Assembly: GCA_021234155.1 (NCBI GenBank)
Contig: JAJEKV010000031.1
Location: 14,065,748 to 14,129,747, forward strand
Source: Isoetes taiwanensis
Lineage: Eukaryota; Streptophyta; Lycopodiopsida; Isoetales; Isoetaceae
Length of the DNA stretch: 64,000 nt
Direction of reading: 5' to 3'
In this document: piece after piece, positions 21,620 to 33,489 of the stretch
Position numbering within the stretch: position 1 is the first letter of the stretch
Layout of the letters: every line of letters starts with the position of its first letter
The notes under the pieces: generated by a model
What the model was told of the DNA's origin: nothing
Databases searched by the model: none
Seen by the model: only the letters and a program-made list of their open reading frames with translations
Made by a program: the position numbers and the translations under genes

Positions 21620-23148
21620 TCAAAGAAGATCAGCAATAGTGTTTGGCAGTTCTTCAATGACCGTGTTGTAGAACCTTTGGATATCCTGCAGCATTCTTTC
21701 ATCCTCCTTTGTAACAAAGTTGATTGCAACACCCTTCCTCCCAAAACGACCACTACGACCAATACGATGTAGGTAATTCTCTGGTTGAGTCGGCAAATCA
21801 TAATTGATAACCAATGAAACCTGCTGAACGTCAATACCACGAGCTAAAAGATCTGTTGTTATCAGAACCCGTGAAGAACCTGATCGGAACTCACGCATAA
21901 TGATATCACGAGTGTTCTGGTCCATATCTCCATGAGTTGCAGAAACAGTATGATCTCGGCTTCTCATCTTATCAGTTAGCCAATCAACCTTTCTTCTTGT
22001 GTTGCAGAAAATGACACTTTGAGTTATTGCAAGTGTCTCATAAAGATCACACAAGGTGTCGAGTTTCCAATCCTCACGGTCCACATTGACATAAAACTGC
22101 TTAATACCTTCAAGAGTTAGTTCATCCCTCTTTACCAAAATTCTTACAGGCTTGTTCATAAACTTTCTTGTTATTTCCAAGGCCTCTGGAGGCATGGTAG
22201 CCGAGAATACTCCAACCTGAATCTTGGGAGGAAGCAGCTGAAAAATATCGTAAATCTGAAATACAAAACAGAAGGATGAACAAAATATAGAACATATAAA
22301 ATGCCCTGGAATTAAATTAGAAAAATACCTGGTCCTTGAAACCTCTTGACAGCATTTCATCGGCCTCATCTAAAACAAAAATTTTGATATACTCAGGACG
22401 AAGAGCGCGTCGTCTAAGCATATCATACACCCTCCCAGGAGTTCCAACAACTACATGAACTCCACTTTGCAATGTTCGCTGATCCTGGCGTACATCTGTT
22501 CCACCAACACAAGCATGTACCTTCACTTGCAAGTAATCGCCAAGAGCTCTCATAACTTTCTCAATCTGCTGGGCAAGCTCTCTAGTCGGAGCAAGCACTA
22601 ATGCCTGGCACTCAACTAGGTTATAGTCCAATTGTTGCAGAATTCCAGAGCAGAAAGTTGCAGTTTTTCCGGTTCCCGATTGGGCCTGTTGAATAACATC
22701 AAGTCCCTTGCAGAAAGGAACTATTCCGCGCTGCTGAATTGTAGAAGGCTTTTCAAAACCTGTTCCAAATAAATAAATAATAAGTCAGACTTGTCAGGAA
22801 GACCAAGCCTGTATATTCAGTCACAAGGTCACAACAAGCAACATAAGCCCAGCAAATTACCATACCATAGGCATAAATGCCTCTTAAGAGATTCTCTTGA
22901 AGACCCATAGAATCAAACGTGTCATGAGACTCCTCCCATGTAGAAATAACATCCTCGCCACCTTCCAACCTGTTCAGTACATAATCAAGTAAATATACAT
23001 TTATCTCCAACTTCAAAGAAAAGCGGTATCAATCTGATGCATCATATTATGTGCAACTAATAAGATACACATAAACTTACGCATTTTCCATTTTAGAATC
23101 ATAAGAACGAGGGTCGAACTGAGAGCCTTCTGGTGCCATTCCCGCCAT
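21620..23148 (-). CDS. eIF4A: eukaryotic translation initiation factor 4A (DEAD-box RNA helicase)
   Basis: There are four coding exons: 23081-23148, 22866-22969, 22329-22759 and 21620-22255. They join in phase (AAT GC|G TTG; TAT G|GT TTT; CAG|ATT) to give 412 residues, the usual family length. All introns are GT-AG. Motifs in order are the Q motif ([10 protein letters not shown]), AQSGTGKT (ATP binding), [28 protein letters not shown] and [11 protein letters not shown]. The protein unwinds 5'UTR structure as part of the cap-binding complex in the cytoplasm. The start is [12 protein letters not shown], as in other plant copies. Residues about 20-40 ([20 protein letters not shown]) differ from the usual eIF4A sequence there. 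All catalytic motifs are intact, so the gene is probably functional. Confidence 0.95.
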
Positions 23149-23700
23149 TGTTCAGTGTAGAAATTTCCTGTAATAAATAAACCGAAATTTAGACTGTATG
23201 CAAGATGCCATACAGAAAAATGATTGAAGTTACTTAGTTTTAAGACCTAAGGCGTCCGTTTGGATCTAATAACCCCATAAATGGTCACAAGCGCAACCAG
23301 GCATGAAGGGCACAAAGCTTACAAAGCAAAGCATTACAGTTTCTAATCCATGAAGCGCGATATTCTTTAAACGGTAAGCATATTTCAAAGCGCATAGCAG
23401 AACAATCTTTAATTAAACTCACATCAAATGCTAAACAAAAGGCGACAAGAAAGCTACAGCAATGAATCAAAAAAGGAAGGATCGAGCCCAATGAGTCCGG
23501 CGATGAAGGCGAAGCAAAAAGGCCGGCCCGGAGCTCAAAAGATGCGGGGAAAAAAAACAGAACCAAACCCAAGGAGACAGATCTACATCTTCGCCATACC
23601 TAGAACAGATTTGTCGAAAAACGGCGAGAGTCGATCGCTGCGGCGATTGCTAGTCCAAGGACAAGCAAATAAAGTCGAAGCTGAGGAACAAAGGCCCTAC
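23149..23700 (-). other. eIF4A 5'UTR with an intron
   Basis: Just upstream of the ATG the minus strand has a good acceptor (TTATTACAG, then GAAATTTC, near 23168). A matching donor (TCTAG, then GTATGG) lies near 23599. A non-coding first exon would then lie at about 23600-23700. An intron of about 430 bp in the 5'UTR is common for plant translation-factor genes and often raises expression. Confidence 0.55.
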
Positions 23701-23769
23701 ATACTCATCTGTGGCACCTTTTCTGGACGGCTGGGATGGGGCCTCAGTGCGGCCGATCGAATCCGGACC

Positions 23770-23900
23770 GTTGGGCGCACGTGAGGTAGGGCATCAAAGA
23801 TAGGGCAGCCTTTTGGTTTGGGCGGTTGAGATTGCGATAGGGTTGGGGCTGCAAAATCTGCCACGGGGGATGCCACGTGGCGGTGACGTGTCATCATTTG
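23770..23900 (-). promoter_or_regulatory. G-box/ABRE-like cluster upstream of eIF4A
   Basis: Two CACGTG boxes lie at 23778-23783 and 23874-23879, with TGACGTGTC about 5 bases beyond the second. These are binding sites for plant bZIP/bHLH factors. They lie 70-200 bp upstream of the predicted first exon. Function is inferred. Confidence 0.4.
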
Positions 23901-24331
23901 GCCTTTCGTTTTTCCATCTTGGGACGTATTTAATCGGTTTTTTATGTCCATTGCCATATTGAAAACAAAGGCATCTCGTACACCATTGTCTTCTTCTTTC
24001 TATAATGGTTATATTATACATATATGTCAGCCCCTCTTCATTCTCTAGCATTGCCTCATTGTTGATACACTCATCCTAATCCTCACTTGCCGCCCACAGC
24101 GGAATAATAGTAAAACAGAGGATTCTGCCAGTCTCCAGCTTGACAACTGCCCTATATTCTGTTAAAGGATCCAATCTCGTTCATTCAAAGTGGAATGAAG
24201 GGTGTAACCACAGCCGTTCACTTACGTCAAAGTGAAACCCAGGAATTAGTGCTGTGTATTACTAATATGTAACTAATCATATGCTTACCAAGCCCTTATT
24301 TAGGAGATGCGTCAAAGTCCACATGGGTTTT

Positions 24332-24650
24332 TTATATATTTATATTGTGTTTCCCCCTTCCTAATCTAGGTCGTGTCTTATATGTTGAACCACACTAAAC
24401 ATTGAAAAGATAAACAAAATGCATGTCTAGATAGATAGATGATGTAGAATGCAAGTACCTGGTCGCTTTATCTTTTTATCTTTCTTTGAGTACTAAAGTC
24501 GCTTAGATTTCTTCGAAGTCTTGAAAAAGAACATCCTTTCTTATATATAGACCACAATAAATGGCAAAAGGCGTGCTTCTTTGCCTTTTGTTTTCTGCAA
24601 ACGTTTGTAAACTTCCAAGGAAGTTACCTTTTTGCAAAATTAAACTTTTA
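24332..24650 (+). repeat. dispersed direct repeat, copy 1 (about 320 bp)
   Basis: It is alignable along its length with 37903-38205. Shared runs include GTTGAACCACACTAAACAT, ATGTCTAGATAGATAGA and CCAAGGAAGTTACCTTTTTG. Same orientation, 13.5 kb apart, no clear TG...CA ends. Confidence 0.75.
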
Positions 24651-24919
24651 TGATCTAAACATATGTAGGAAGATTCGATTCTTTTATTCTTTGACTATAT
24701 GAGTGACACTTGGCAAATTTTGGTGATTCTGATTCCGTTTCTAACATTGCCTGTCTTCTTCCAAACATTGCCTGTCTTCTTCCTGTGAAATTCTCGAAAT
24801 AAGAGATTGGAAACTTTCCATTCAAGGCAAGGAACTAAGAATTGCCTCGTGCAACCAAATTCGTTCTTATGAGCCAAATTCGTTCTTTGCTTGCCTTCGA
24901 AGGCAAGTATCATAAGGAA

Positions 24920-25135
24920 TTAGGGCAAATACCTCCCTCGTTTAAATTTAAGTTTTCCTTGACTTGCTTCGCCATCACCGGATTTAGGGGAAGCGACTGG
25001 TGCCTGTTCTTCAGAATCGTCATATCCAAACTTATCCCTACTTGAGGGATCTATGGGACGCCGGATATCTGCAGGAGATCGTCGCGCAAAAGCAGGGGTC
25101 CTGGCAGGCAAGAAAGGATTGGCACGAGAAAGCAT
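24920..25135 (-). other. possible coding exon, product unknown
   Basis: The minus strand has an acceptor-like TTGCCACAG at about 25137. It is followed by an open stretch of about 70 residues rich in P, S, D and K that ends KFKRGRYLP and a stop. Composition looks protein-like (RSPADIRRPIDPSSRDKFGY), but I recognise no family and found no partner exon. Treat as tentative. Confidence 0.25.
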
Positions 25136-25762
25136 TCTGTGGCAACAATTTTGACATGATTTGTTTCCTTCTGTTGCCAGCTGGATCCACCGCTATAGCC
25201 AGCCAGGGATGTTCCTGCAGCTGGAAACAAAGGTGTCGACTCAGGAAAATAGGGTTAATCATCTATCTTGCATATATAATGATCGTTGAATTGCCGCTGT
25301 GACAAGAGAGTAGTGAAGAGAAAGACATTCTTAGCTTTTCTGTTCTATGGTGTCTGTACCGTTGGTCGCCGTTGTTGCACCAGGCAAATCCTAGGTAAAA
25401 TGCACATGCTAGTTTTTTTGCACTTGCAAAGTTCTTTGTCGGATCAGATTGATATGTTCTATGGGCTATGGGATAAAGCCTGGAATGGTTGGGGCCCATT
25501 GGATAACGATTTCCTTGAAGGATCCGCCCTTTTGGTGTGTTGGTTATCACTAGAGGGGCTAGTGCGTAACATTGACACAGTGTTTTCTTCGGATCCAAGG
25601 GCAAACTATGGTGCATATGCAGAAAAACACTATTCATATCAAAGGTTGATTATCGTTGCTTGGCAACAACTGCTAATCTGGAAGGGGTGCTTGCTTTACC
25701 GAAGATGCATTTAATATGCCTCTTTCAATAGGGATATTTGTCGCCACTATAGAGCAAGAAGC

Positions 25763-26273
25763 AACATTATCGAACCATCCTTTAGGGAAAACCAAGTTTC
25801 CCGTTGGCAAATTTTAGAAACTAGCTCATCTCAAGATGCACCAGAGATAGTCTGGGAAATGCACCAAAGATAATTTGGGAGGGAAGAAATAAGAGGATTG
25901 GGCAGCAGATTTAGAAATGAAGAACAGTGTGGTGTATCAGCTCAAGCGAGCTTGTGGCTAGTTCATGCTGCAGCAGCAGTGCAGAATATGAGGGAATGGA
26001 GAAAACAAAGGAACATTATCGAACCATCCTTTAGGGAAAACCAAGTTTCCCGTTGGCAAATTTTAGAAACTAGCTCATCTCAAAACTCCGCAGAGATGCA
26101 CCAGAGATAGTTTGGGAAATGCATCAGAGATAATTGGGGAGGGAAGAAATCAGAGGATTGGGCAGCAGATTTAGAAATGAAGAACAGCGTGGTGTATCAG
26201 CTCAAGCGAGCTTGTGGCTAGTTCATGCTGCAGCAACAGTGCAGAATATGAGGGAATGGAGAAAACAAAGGAA
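25763..26273 (+). repeat. tandem duplication, about 249 bp unit
   Basis: AACATTATCGAACCATCC begins copies at 25763 and 26012. The second has an extra 13 bp (AACTCCGCAGAGA region) and a few substitutions. The copies run to about 26011 and 26273. The plus strand is open through much of it, but the product is unknown. Confidence 0.85.
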
Positions 26274-27060
26274 TGTTGATGCAAATGCGCGGGATAAATA
26301 TGATACCTCTGGCAGAAGGATGGCGGGATGGAAAAAGAAGGAATCAACAGAAAGGCATCGATAGATCCAGATTGCGGAGCAGCATAAATTGCGACCTGCA
26401 GGGGAAGTTGCTGGAGGATCGCATGCAGGGCACGTGGAAATCAAACAAAGAAGAATTCATATTATGGTTGCTTTCTTTTTCAATTTCATTTTCTCATAAA
26501 TTATATTACATAATCCCTAAGTAACAAACTGCTAAAAGCAAACTCTAAATTGAAGCTTCAAATCGAACTCCCTCGATCACTGATCTTTGTATCTTTTCTC
26601 GGAGAAGGGTCGTTTATAGGGACGAACATGGAAGAGAAGAGGCCTATGTGATGGGACGAGGAATTTGGTAGACAATTAAGTAAAACACATGAATTAAATA
26701 AAACACGTGTCTACTTGACAAATTTGAGGTCATATTTAACACTGTTGCAAATGAAACGGGAGTGTTGCAGAACTCTCGTTTCAAAGATTCCCTTCAAAAA
26801 AACACCATGCTCTAAAAAATGACCATTTTTAGAGTAACTGAAAATTTTCTAGAGGTTCAGTTTTTTTTTTTTCTGCATTTTGACACCCCATTAAGTGTCA
26901 AGTTTGTATTTTTGAAATGCCACAACTCAAAACTGGCAAAATCTAGACATGAATGTACAATCTCTGAAAGTAAGACTTCAAAAATATCAAAATAGAGATA
27001 TAAAAATAATAAATATTTCAATAATAATTTTCAGTACATCATTTTTGGCTAAACAAGGAT
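26274..27060. other. no gene; left flank of the palindrome array
   Basis: It holds GTTGCAAATGAAACGGGAG near 26744 and TGCATTTTGACACCCC near 26875. Similar words occur, inverted, to the right of the second palindrome array (37430-37590). Confidence 0.4.
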
Positions 27061-27064
27061 GAAA

Positions 27065-27290
27065 ACGTATTCCGTAATACAGTTTACCTTCCAGAGAAAG
27101 GAGAAATGTATTTCCGAATACACTTTGCACACAACGGTAAAACCAAAACGTATTCCGGAATACAATTTGGTTTTATGAAAACCAAAAGTGTATTCCGGAA
27201 TACACTTTGGCTTATGTCTTAAGGAAAAAGTGTATTCCGGAATACACTTTGCTCTTCGGAAAAACCAAAAGTGTATTCCGGAATACACTT
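27065..27290. repeat. array of six 18-bp palindromes, 41-42-bp period
   Basis: The unit core GTGTATTCCGGAATACAC is a perfect palindrome. Cores or near copies start at about 27065, 27106, 27148, 27188, 27230 and 27271 (spacing 41, 42, 40, 42, 41). The first two are diverged (one base change each), the third has one arm changed and the last three are perfect. The linkers differ but often contain AAACCAAAA. Confidence 0.85.
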
Positions 27291-30107
27291 TTGTTTTCCA
27301 CAAAATGCCTTTTTTCGAATCACTTGCCAGTGAGCCTTAACCTCCCGGAGGCTAAGGCTAATCATACCCATTATCAATCAATGGGAAGCCACGAGGAACC
27401 ATGCCAATGATAGGATTTAGTCCAGTTTGTAAAATACCAACAGAGGCAGTATGTTTAAACACATCAACGGACATGAAAAATACATATCGATCTAGATAGT
27501 TCATTACAATAGTTTAATATGGTAAAAATAGAGCTTTTATGGACCTATCAGAACTTCACGTATGACAGCGCTTTTGTACATGTCTGATTAGTATGTAAAT
27601 TGAATAGTATGTAGAAGATGCATCCAGCAGACATTTATGGAATCGTTCCTTCAATTATTCTAATGCAAGTTAAACATACTAGCACCAACAGATGTTCAGC
27701 GAATGAGCAATCAGAAGTGTTTAATGCGTACACCGTTATGGATATACGTGCATATTAACTAGAAAATGAGGGGCATATGTGCCACTAGAATGTGCACATG
27801 CAAATGGGATTGATTCCAAAAACTGTTTTATTATGTAACCAGCCAATTGTGCATGACGAAACTTAATTTTCATACTTCTTTCTATGCATGACAATCTATA
27901 TGCCTTAATGTGTTAAATAAGCAAGAATAGGCTAAATTCTTAGCAAAAAAGAAATAGATGCATCAACTGCGTCACGTATCTGGGTAGTTTAGAAGAAAGT
28001 ATAGAGGAAAAATTCCACTTATTTGCAAACATATGTTCACATGCTTGGCCATTTTTAAGCAGCAGCTAGTTAATGTGCAACCCCATTATAGGAGGCCTTC
28101 CCATCACAAAAATTTTAGACTATACTGGTCTGAGATGCTACAGCATGCATAAATAATGCAAATGTATTCTATATTTTTCCAGACAAACACAACATATATT
28201 CAAAGTTGCACGAATTAAAAGATAGAAATATCATAATGTCTTAAGCCACAAACAATTTTGTGTAAGGGTGTACACTTCAGGAGAATTTCAGGAAGCTATC
28301 CAAGACAGAAATTAAGTTTCTACACTTCCATGCGTGCTTTTTCCATGCACAAAGAGAGAAGCTCAAATGATGGCATTATTTCATAAAAGTCATAACTGTG
28401 TAATTACCTAGTTATGTATGACAAAGCAAAGTTCATTCTTAGACATGCATAGACGAGCATCATGAGATAAAAGCAATAGGGATGCATCGTACGTAGCATC
28501 CACACCTTACAAAACAATGTAGTTGCAAAAAACTTCCATGTTAGATACCTTGATGTGACAAATCACGAAATTGCAACATGTAATTTAAATGTTTCAATGA
28601 TCAATATGGAGACATCATAAATAAACGGGTTTAATGCGCATATTCTTGCAAAAATGCCATGATATAGACACTGAATATGCCCTTAAGCCTTCTAGAAGTT
28701 TTGACCGAAGTACCAGCCTGGTTAGCACAAAAACATTAGTCCTGACATGCAAAAGTTAACAAAATAGGACAATATGTTCTATCTTTTACCTTTTAAGAAA
28801 TGATGCAGACACTGGAATCTATTTTATTGTCTGCCACACCTTTTTAAGACTGCAAAGATTAACATTAATTGTAATGCAACGGTCGGTACAAACCAAGCTT
28901 CAATGCAGGCACTACAGGTAGAACAAATATAGATTCAACAATTGCATCTGACAATAAGCAGCCCACGCTTTTGAAGCCCACAAAATAATCCCACAGAATA
29001 ATCTTATTAATCCCACAGAATAATCTTAGTATTACTAGATTTATCCATTGGTTGTCATATTTGACATTCCAGCAGTGTACATCATCATGTAATATCCAGA
29101 TATGATACACCATTATTATTTCCTTAATTAGAGACCCTATAAAAAACCAAGAAGTGAATCTGTAGCAGGCCTTCTAGACTGTCTAAGAGATCCATATAAA
29201 TGAACATGAGAGTGTACGAAATATTTTAATAAAAAGTCTAGATGCTCCATACATATTCTGGGGGGTCCGTGTAACAGAAAATTACCAGATATTTGGCTTA
29301 ATCTCCTACTCTTTAAAGTTTGGATCATGTTTGGAGTTTACAAACCAAACCAAAGTCTGCCATATGTTGTTTTACAGAAAGCCAGAAACATTTCCTTACA
29401 ACAATATCTATTATTTTGAAGTAAATCAAAAAGTATGACAAGATCATAACCATGTACTAAAGCTTCCTGTTAATTGAGATTAAAGAACCATTCCCAAAGC
29501 AGTGTAGGGAGTTCGTGTGGCAGCACCTTACTCAATGTGTTTTACTGCCCTGTAATCTTCAAAGTTTCAACTATTTTTCATGTGCAAACTATAGTCTGAA
29601 AATAAACTGTTTACCTTGTCCAAATGGCAAAATCTAACAGCAGTAAGTAACAATGAAATCAAACAAAGAAATACCTCTTCCGATGCTGGGTCAAAGACTT
29701 GCAACAATACCTGGGCTCAGAAATCACAGATTTGCAGCGGGATGAAGTCACAGCTCAGAAATCCGGCTTCCCTGAATGGGCTTGATCTCATCTTTTGCAG
29801 AATTCGGCTGTAACTTCTGCCCCATGCTGTAAATCTTGTTGCTTGCTCTCATCTTCTGCAGAATCCGCAGAGCTCTGTGCCTAACCGACCAGCAAAAACG
29901 CCCAGCAAAATAACGGCCAAGACCAAAGACTTTTTGTTGAAAAAATTTTCGGATCGCCCAAAAAAGGAGACGATGTACCCAGCGATTGGGTTTCTTGTAG
30001 GAGAAACCTAAATACAATCAAGCGCCAAACTCAAATTGGAGGCGCTAACTCCCCATAAAGAAATCGCCAAAAAAAACAAGAACTGCCAGGTTTTTTGAAA
30101 ACCAAAT

Positions 30108-30145
30108 CCTATTCCGGAATATAAAGTGTATTCCAGAATAAGATT
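30108..30145. repeat. two degenerate copies of the GTGTATTCCGGAATACAC palindrome
   Basis: CTATTCCGGAATATA at about 30109 and GTGTATTCCAGAATAAG at about 30126 lie almost next to each other. They are isolated from both regular arrays. Confidence 0.6.
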
Positions 30146-30269
30146 TCCTATTTCTTCTTGAACCAATGTCCTAAATCCCTGGTCCCCACAAAACAAAACA
30201 AACAAGGTGCTGCGCACGGAGGGTTGCCCTCCGTGACCCGAGAGTGAAATGGCTTAAATCACACTTCAA

Positions 30270-30362
30270 AGTCATGTTTTCGAGCATATACTGACATATA
30301 CTTGGAATATGTCATAAACTCACATGGATGAGGGTTTTCCCCTTAGGGGCAACCCAAAAAAC
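30270..30362 (+). repeat. dispersed repeat ending in GGGGCAACCCAAAAA, copy 1
   Basis: The block ends with GGGTTTTCCCCTTAGGGGCA and ACCCAAAAA. The partner at 36776-36870 has the same order of an AGCATATAC-type segment, a CCTAGGATATG-type segment, CACAT and GGGTTTCCCCCCTAGGGGCA. Same orientation. Confidence 0.6.
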
Positions 30363-33300
30363 TGGACTCAAACATATCAGTGGAATGCTATTTCCATGCC
30401 CAATTCATAACTCATAAGGCAAGGCATTCAAATACGCTAATAACTCACAAATTGAATGTTGCAAAGAGGAAAAAGAAACACAATCCATTGGTTCCATTCA
30501 AACCTTGAACATATCGAAAAACGAGAAGCAAGAATGATGATTTCGTTGGTGCTTTCTTTAAATGCAAGTTCTAGTTCGAACACAAATACAAGGTATCAAG
30601 TTAGCAATCAAGTTAGCAATCGATCAGCCATTTGCAAATATCCTCTTCCATATTACAAAATGGCAATGAGACAAAGTTCCAAATCTCTGTCTAATGCACC
30701 AAAGCAGTAAAAAATGAGAACTTTATGTCATATTTCTCAGTAGAGGGAGGCTACATTAAAGCTAAAATCATAGCTACAATGGACATCATAATTGTCATAA
30801 TTGCTCTTGTCTCAGCATCTAGCCTTCAATCCAATGTAAAATCATTTATAATGTACCGGGACACCAGAATATGAACCAAGGTAAAATCAACTAGAAATGT
30901 AAAACCACCACTTTATGGGTTTGCCATCATGGCAAGCATATGTCCAGGAATGACAAATATTTATTTGTGGAATCAATCACAATGCCTCTCGAGGCTTTAA
31001 TATAATTTCTTTAGTAACAAAAAAGCACATGGTTATGACTACGATTCCCACACACTTGCCTTCTTGCTAAGACACTTCACAATTGAGAGATCCAACACAA
31101 ATGGACCTCTTAACAATCTATACATGGGTCTTTACTGTAAGCAAGCATAGAGGACGTATTGGTGGTAATGCATGCATGCATATCAGCACGATCTCAACAA
31201 AATATCCAATAAAAGTGTCACATATCCAACCGTTATTCTATTAAGCATGTTACCTTCCAGAGTTTATGTTGTAATGTCCAGAGAAAATTGCCCAGTTTGG
31301 GCATGTCTACCACAACCTGGTATGCTCAACTATATACACGTAAATTGCTCTAGTAGATCCAAGCGGGGTTTTGATAAACCAACATAGAAAACAAGCTGCG
31401 TAGCCTTTTATCTTTAGAATCGTATGCTAAGATCCAAGCATAAAAGCAAGACAAAAAGCAAAAGAGAGCGGAAGCAAATGTCATCTCTAAAGTAACCAAG
31501 CAAGAAATACCTTCAAATGACTTATCAATGAATTTCAAAGGCATCCCGCAATGATGGACAAATTATTCCATGGTAGCAAGTTGCTATCCTTGTCTAAGAA
31601 ATAGGCCGAAAGCACAAATTCTTCCTATAATAATTAAAATATAAGTGAGGTTTCAGGGGATAGAGTGTTTGACCTCCAAATATAAAATGAATCAATTCTC
31701 AAATATAATAACACATCTTTGCCTTTTGCGCTAAGAGCCACTTGAGGATGGCACATCACATTCCATGCGCATTGCAAGCACAAAATAATAAGAACATAAG
31801 TCTTTAAAATAGTAATAGTGAGATGGAAAGGGTAAAACCTATCTTGCCAGATGCAATGATTTGCTATTCTTGAGAAGGAGAAATCTTCTAAGTAAGAAGA
31901 AAACATATTGTCTCAACTTGTGTTGTGCATATTCTACTCATCGGACTAACGCTAACAAAGGTTGGTTGATTCATTGTACTATCCACACAAACTATATGAT
32001 CAGACCTGATCGCCTTTGGCATATGGATGTCGTTGGACACATGCCAAATTTCCATACCCTGCAAAGTATGTTTAAAAATAACATGCCAAATTTCCATACC
32101 ACGCAAAGTATGTTTAAAAATAACAATGACTAAACAATCTCAAAAACAACGGATCACCAACAAAATAAGAGGTCGGTTCCATAAGCGGCAGATCCACCAA
32201 CGATGATTTCTTTGGCAATTGGAACTATGGATAATGGCGACCATAACAAAAAAAACACAAGGGCTAAGAGTCGCCATGCAAAAACTCCTCCCTCGGATGC
32301 ACGCCATAGCCGAAAAACTCCAAGAACAAAGGCACTGCACCGATATTCTGAGAACAAAGGCATAAACGGTTAGGTCTAATGAAGCTCCTGAGGAACAAAA
32401 TGGGCGGGGAGGATTCCCGCAAATGGATTTAGATGCATGTCGCAGATCTGCCCTGCAAATCCCAGAAGCCCTTTGCATGCCAAACATTTGCAAAACTCCG
32501 ATTTTGCCACAAAGGCATTCGTAGAGTTGAAGCCAAAATCTCCAACTTTCCCAAACCCATAAGCGACTCTCATACTTTTGGAATCAGTCGGAAATCAGCA
32601 TTCCATGGTAGTGGTTCCGGCCATACAGGACCCCAGAAATTTGACTGTAACTCCAATTCTCTCGTGTTTTTACTGAGAGGTAATGCAACCACTGCAAGCA
32701 ATGCTGTATAGTTGATAGGCATCCCTGTTCCAATACCCAAAGTGGTCCATGATGCCAGAATACCACAAGCAAACGCTCCTCACATCAGCATTGAAGGTTT
32801 GGCAAATTTGCACACAACTGTAGAAGCCAGATCGGTTCTTCTGGTGCCCAGCGTTGCTGGGCATAAGTTCGGCCTGTAAATGTTTTGGCCGCAATAAGAA
32901 GGGCTTGCAGTAATAAGCCAACTTTTGTAACTTATTATAACAATTTTTTTTTTTTCAAAGCATTAACAACGTTTTCCATGGATTATGTAAACAATATCAA
33001 AACAATGTTGAACCTTTGTATCGATGTCGGTTACTTTATGTATGTTACATGAAGATAATGAATGACACTGGATGTTTATTGCTTATATTATAAGTTACAT
33101 CAAGTAAAAGTTATACGAAGTAACATTAGCAGAATATACGAAAAAGCAATGCTTGCTCAAGTCCATTTTATCTGAAACAATTGTCATGGCGCCAAACACA
33201 CTCCATTTTAGAAAGCACTACAACAAATAATAACCTTAAGTGTTTCCTTGCAAGCTCCATGAGTGTCATTATCCATGAGCATTTTCCATATTCTTCAAAT

Positions 33301-33489
33301 TCGTTTTTTCATAAACAACAAAGAAAGTAAAGATGTTTAAATTGGCCGACAAAAGTGAATATTGATTGAATTGCAGCTTCAATTACCTAGTGCCCTCGTA
33401 TTACCACACGGGGTTTAAAGAAGAAGAATAACAATAAATTGATTTGCCATACAAAGTCTTCTATTTGCCTTAGTATATTTTCTATCACC

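Larger units (their letters stand above)
27310..33480. other. long non-coding stretch, no gene supported
   Basis: AT-rich sequence with only short random frames. It contains a degenerate pair of the palindrome (30108-30145) and a dispersed repeat block at 30270-30362. A duplicated phrase (CATGCCAAATTTCCATACC, 32040 and 32082, about 42 bp apart) and simple T/A runs are also present. It may be the interior of a large decayed element. Confidence 0.4.

Noticed and set aside
25286-25714. 142-codon plus-strand frame near the duplication
   Set aside because: No recognisable domain and no partner exons; it is left unannotated as a gene though a decayed gene cannot be excluded.
27065-27290. CRISPR-like array of repeats and spacers
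   Set aside because: The period is regular, but the repeats are full palindromes only 18 bp long, linkers are similar to each other, the DNA is a plant genome and no cas genes exist.
27049-27410. Protein frames with repeating KSVFRNT / KCIPEYT on both strands
   Set aside because: They are simply the palindromic repeat translated. Both strands give similar repeats, and no start context, splice site or other coding signal is present.
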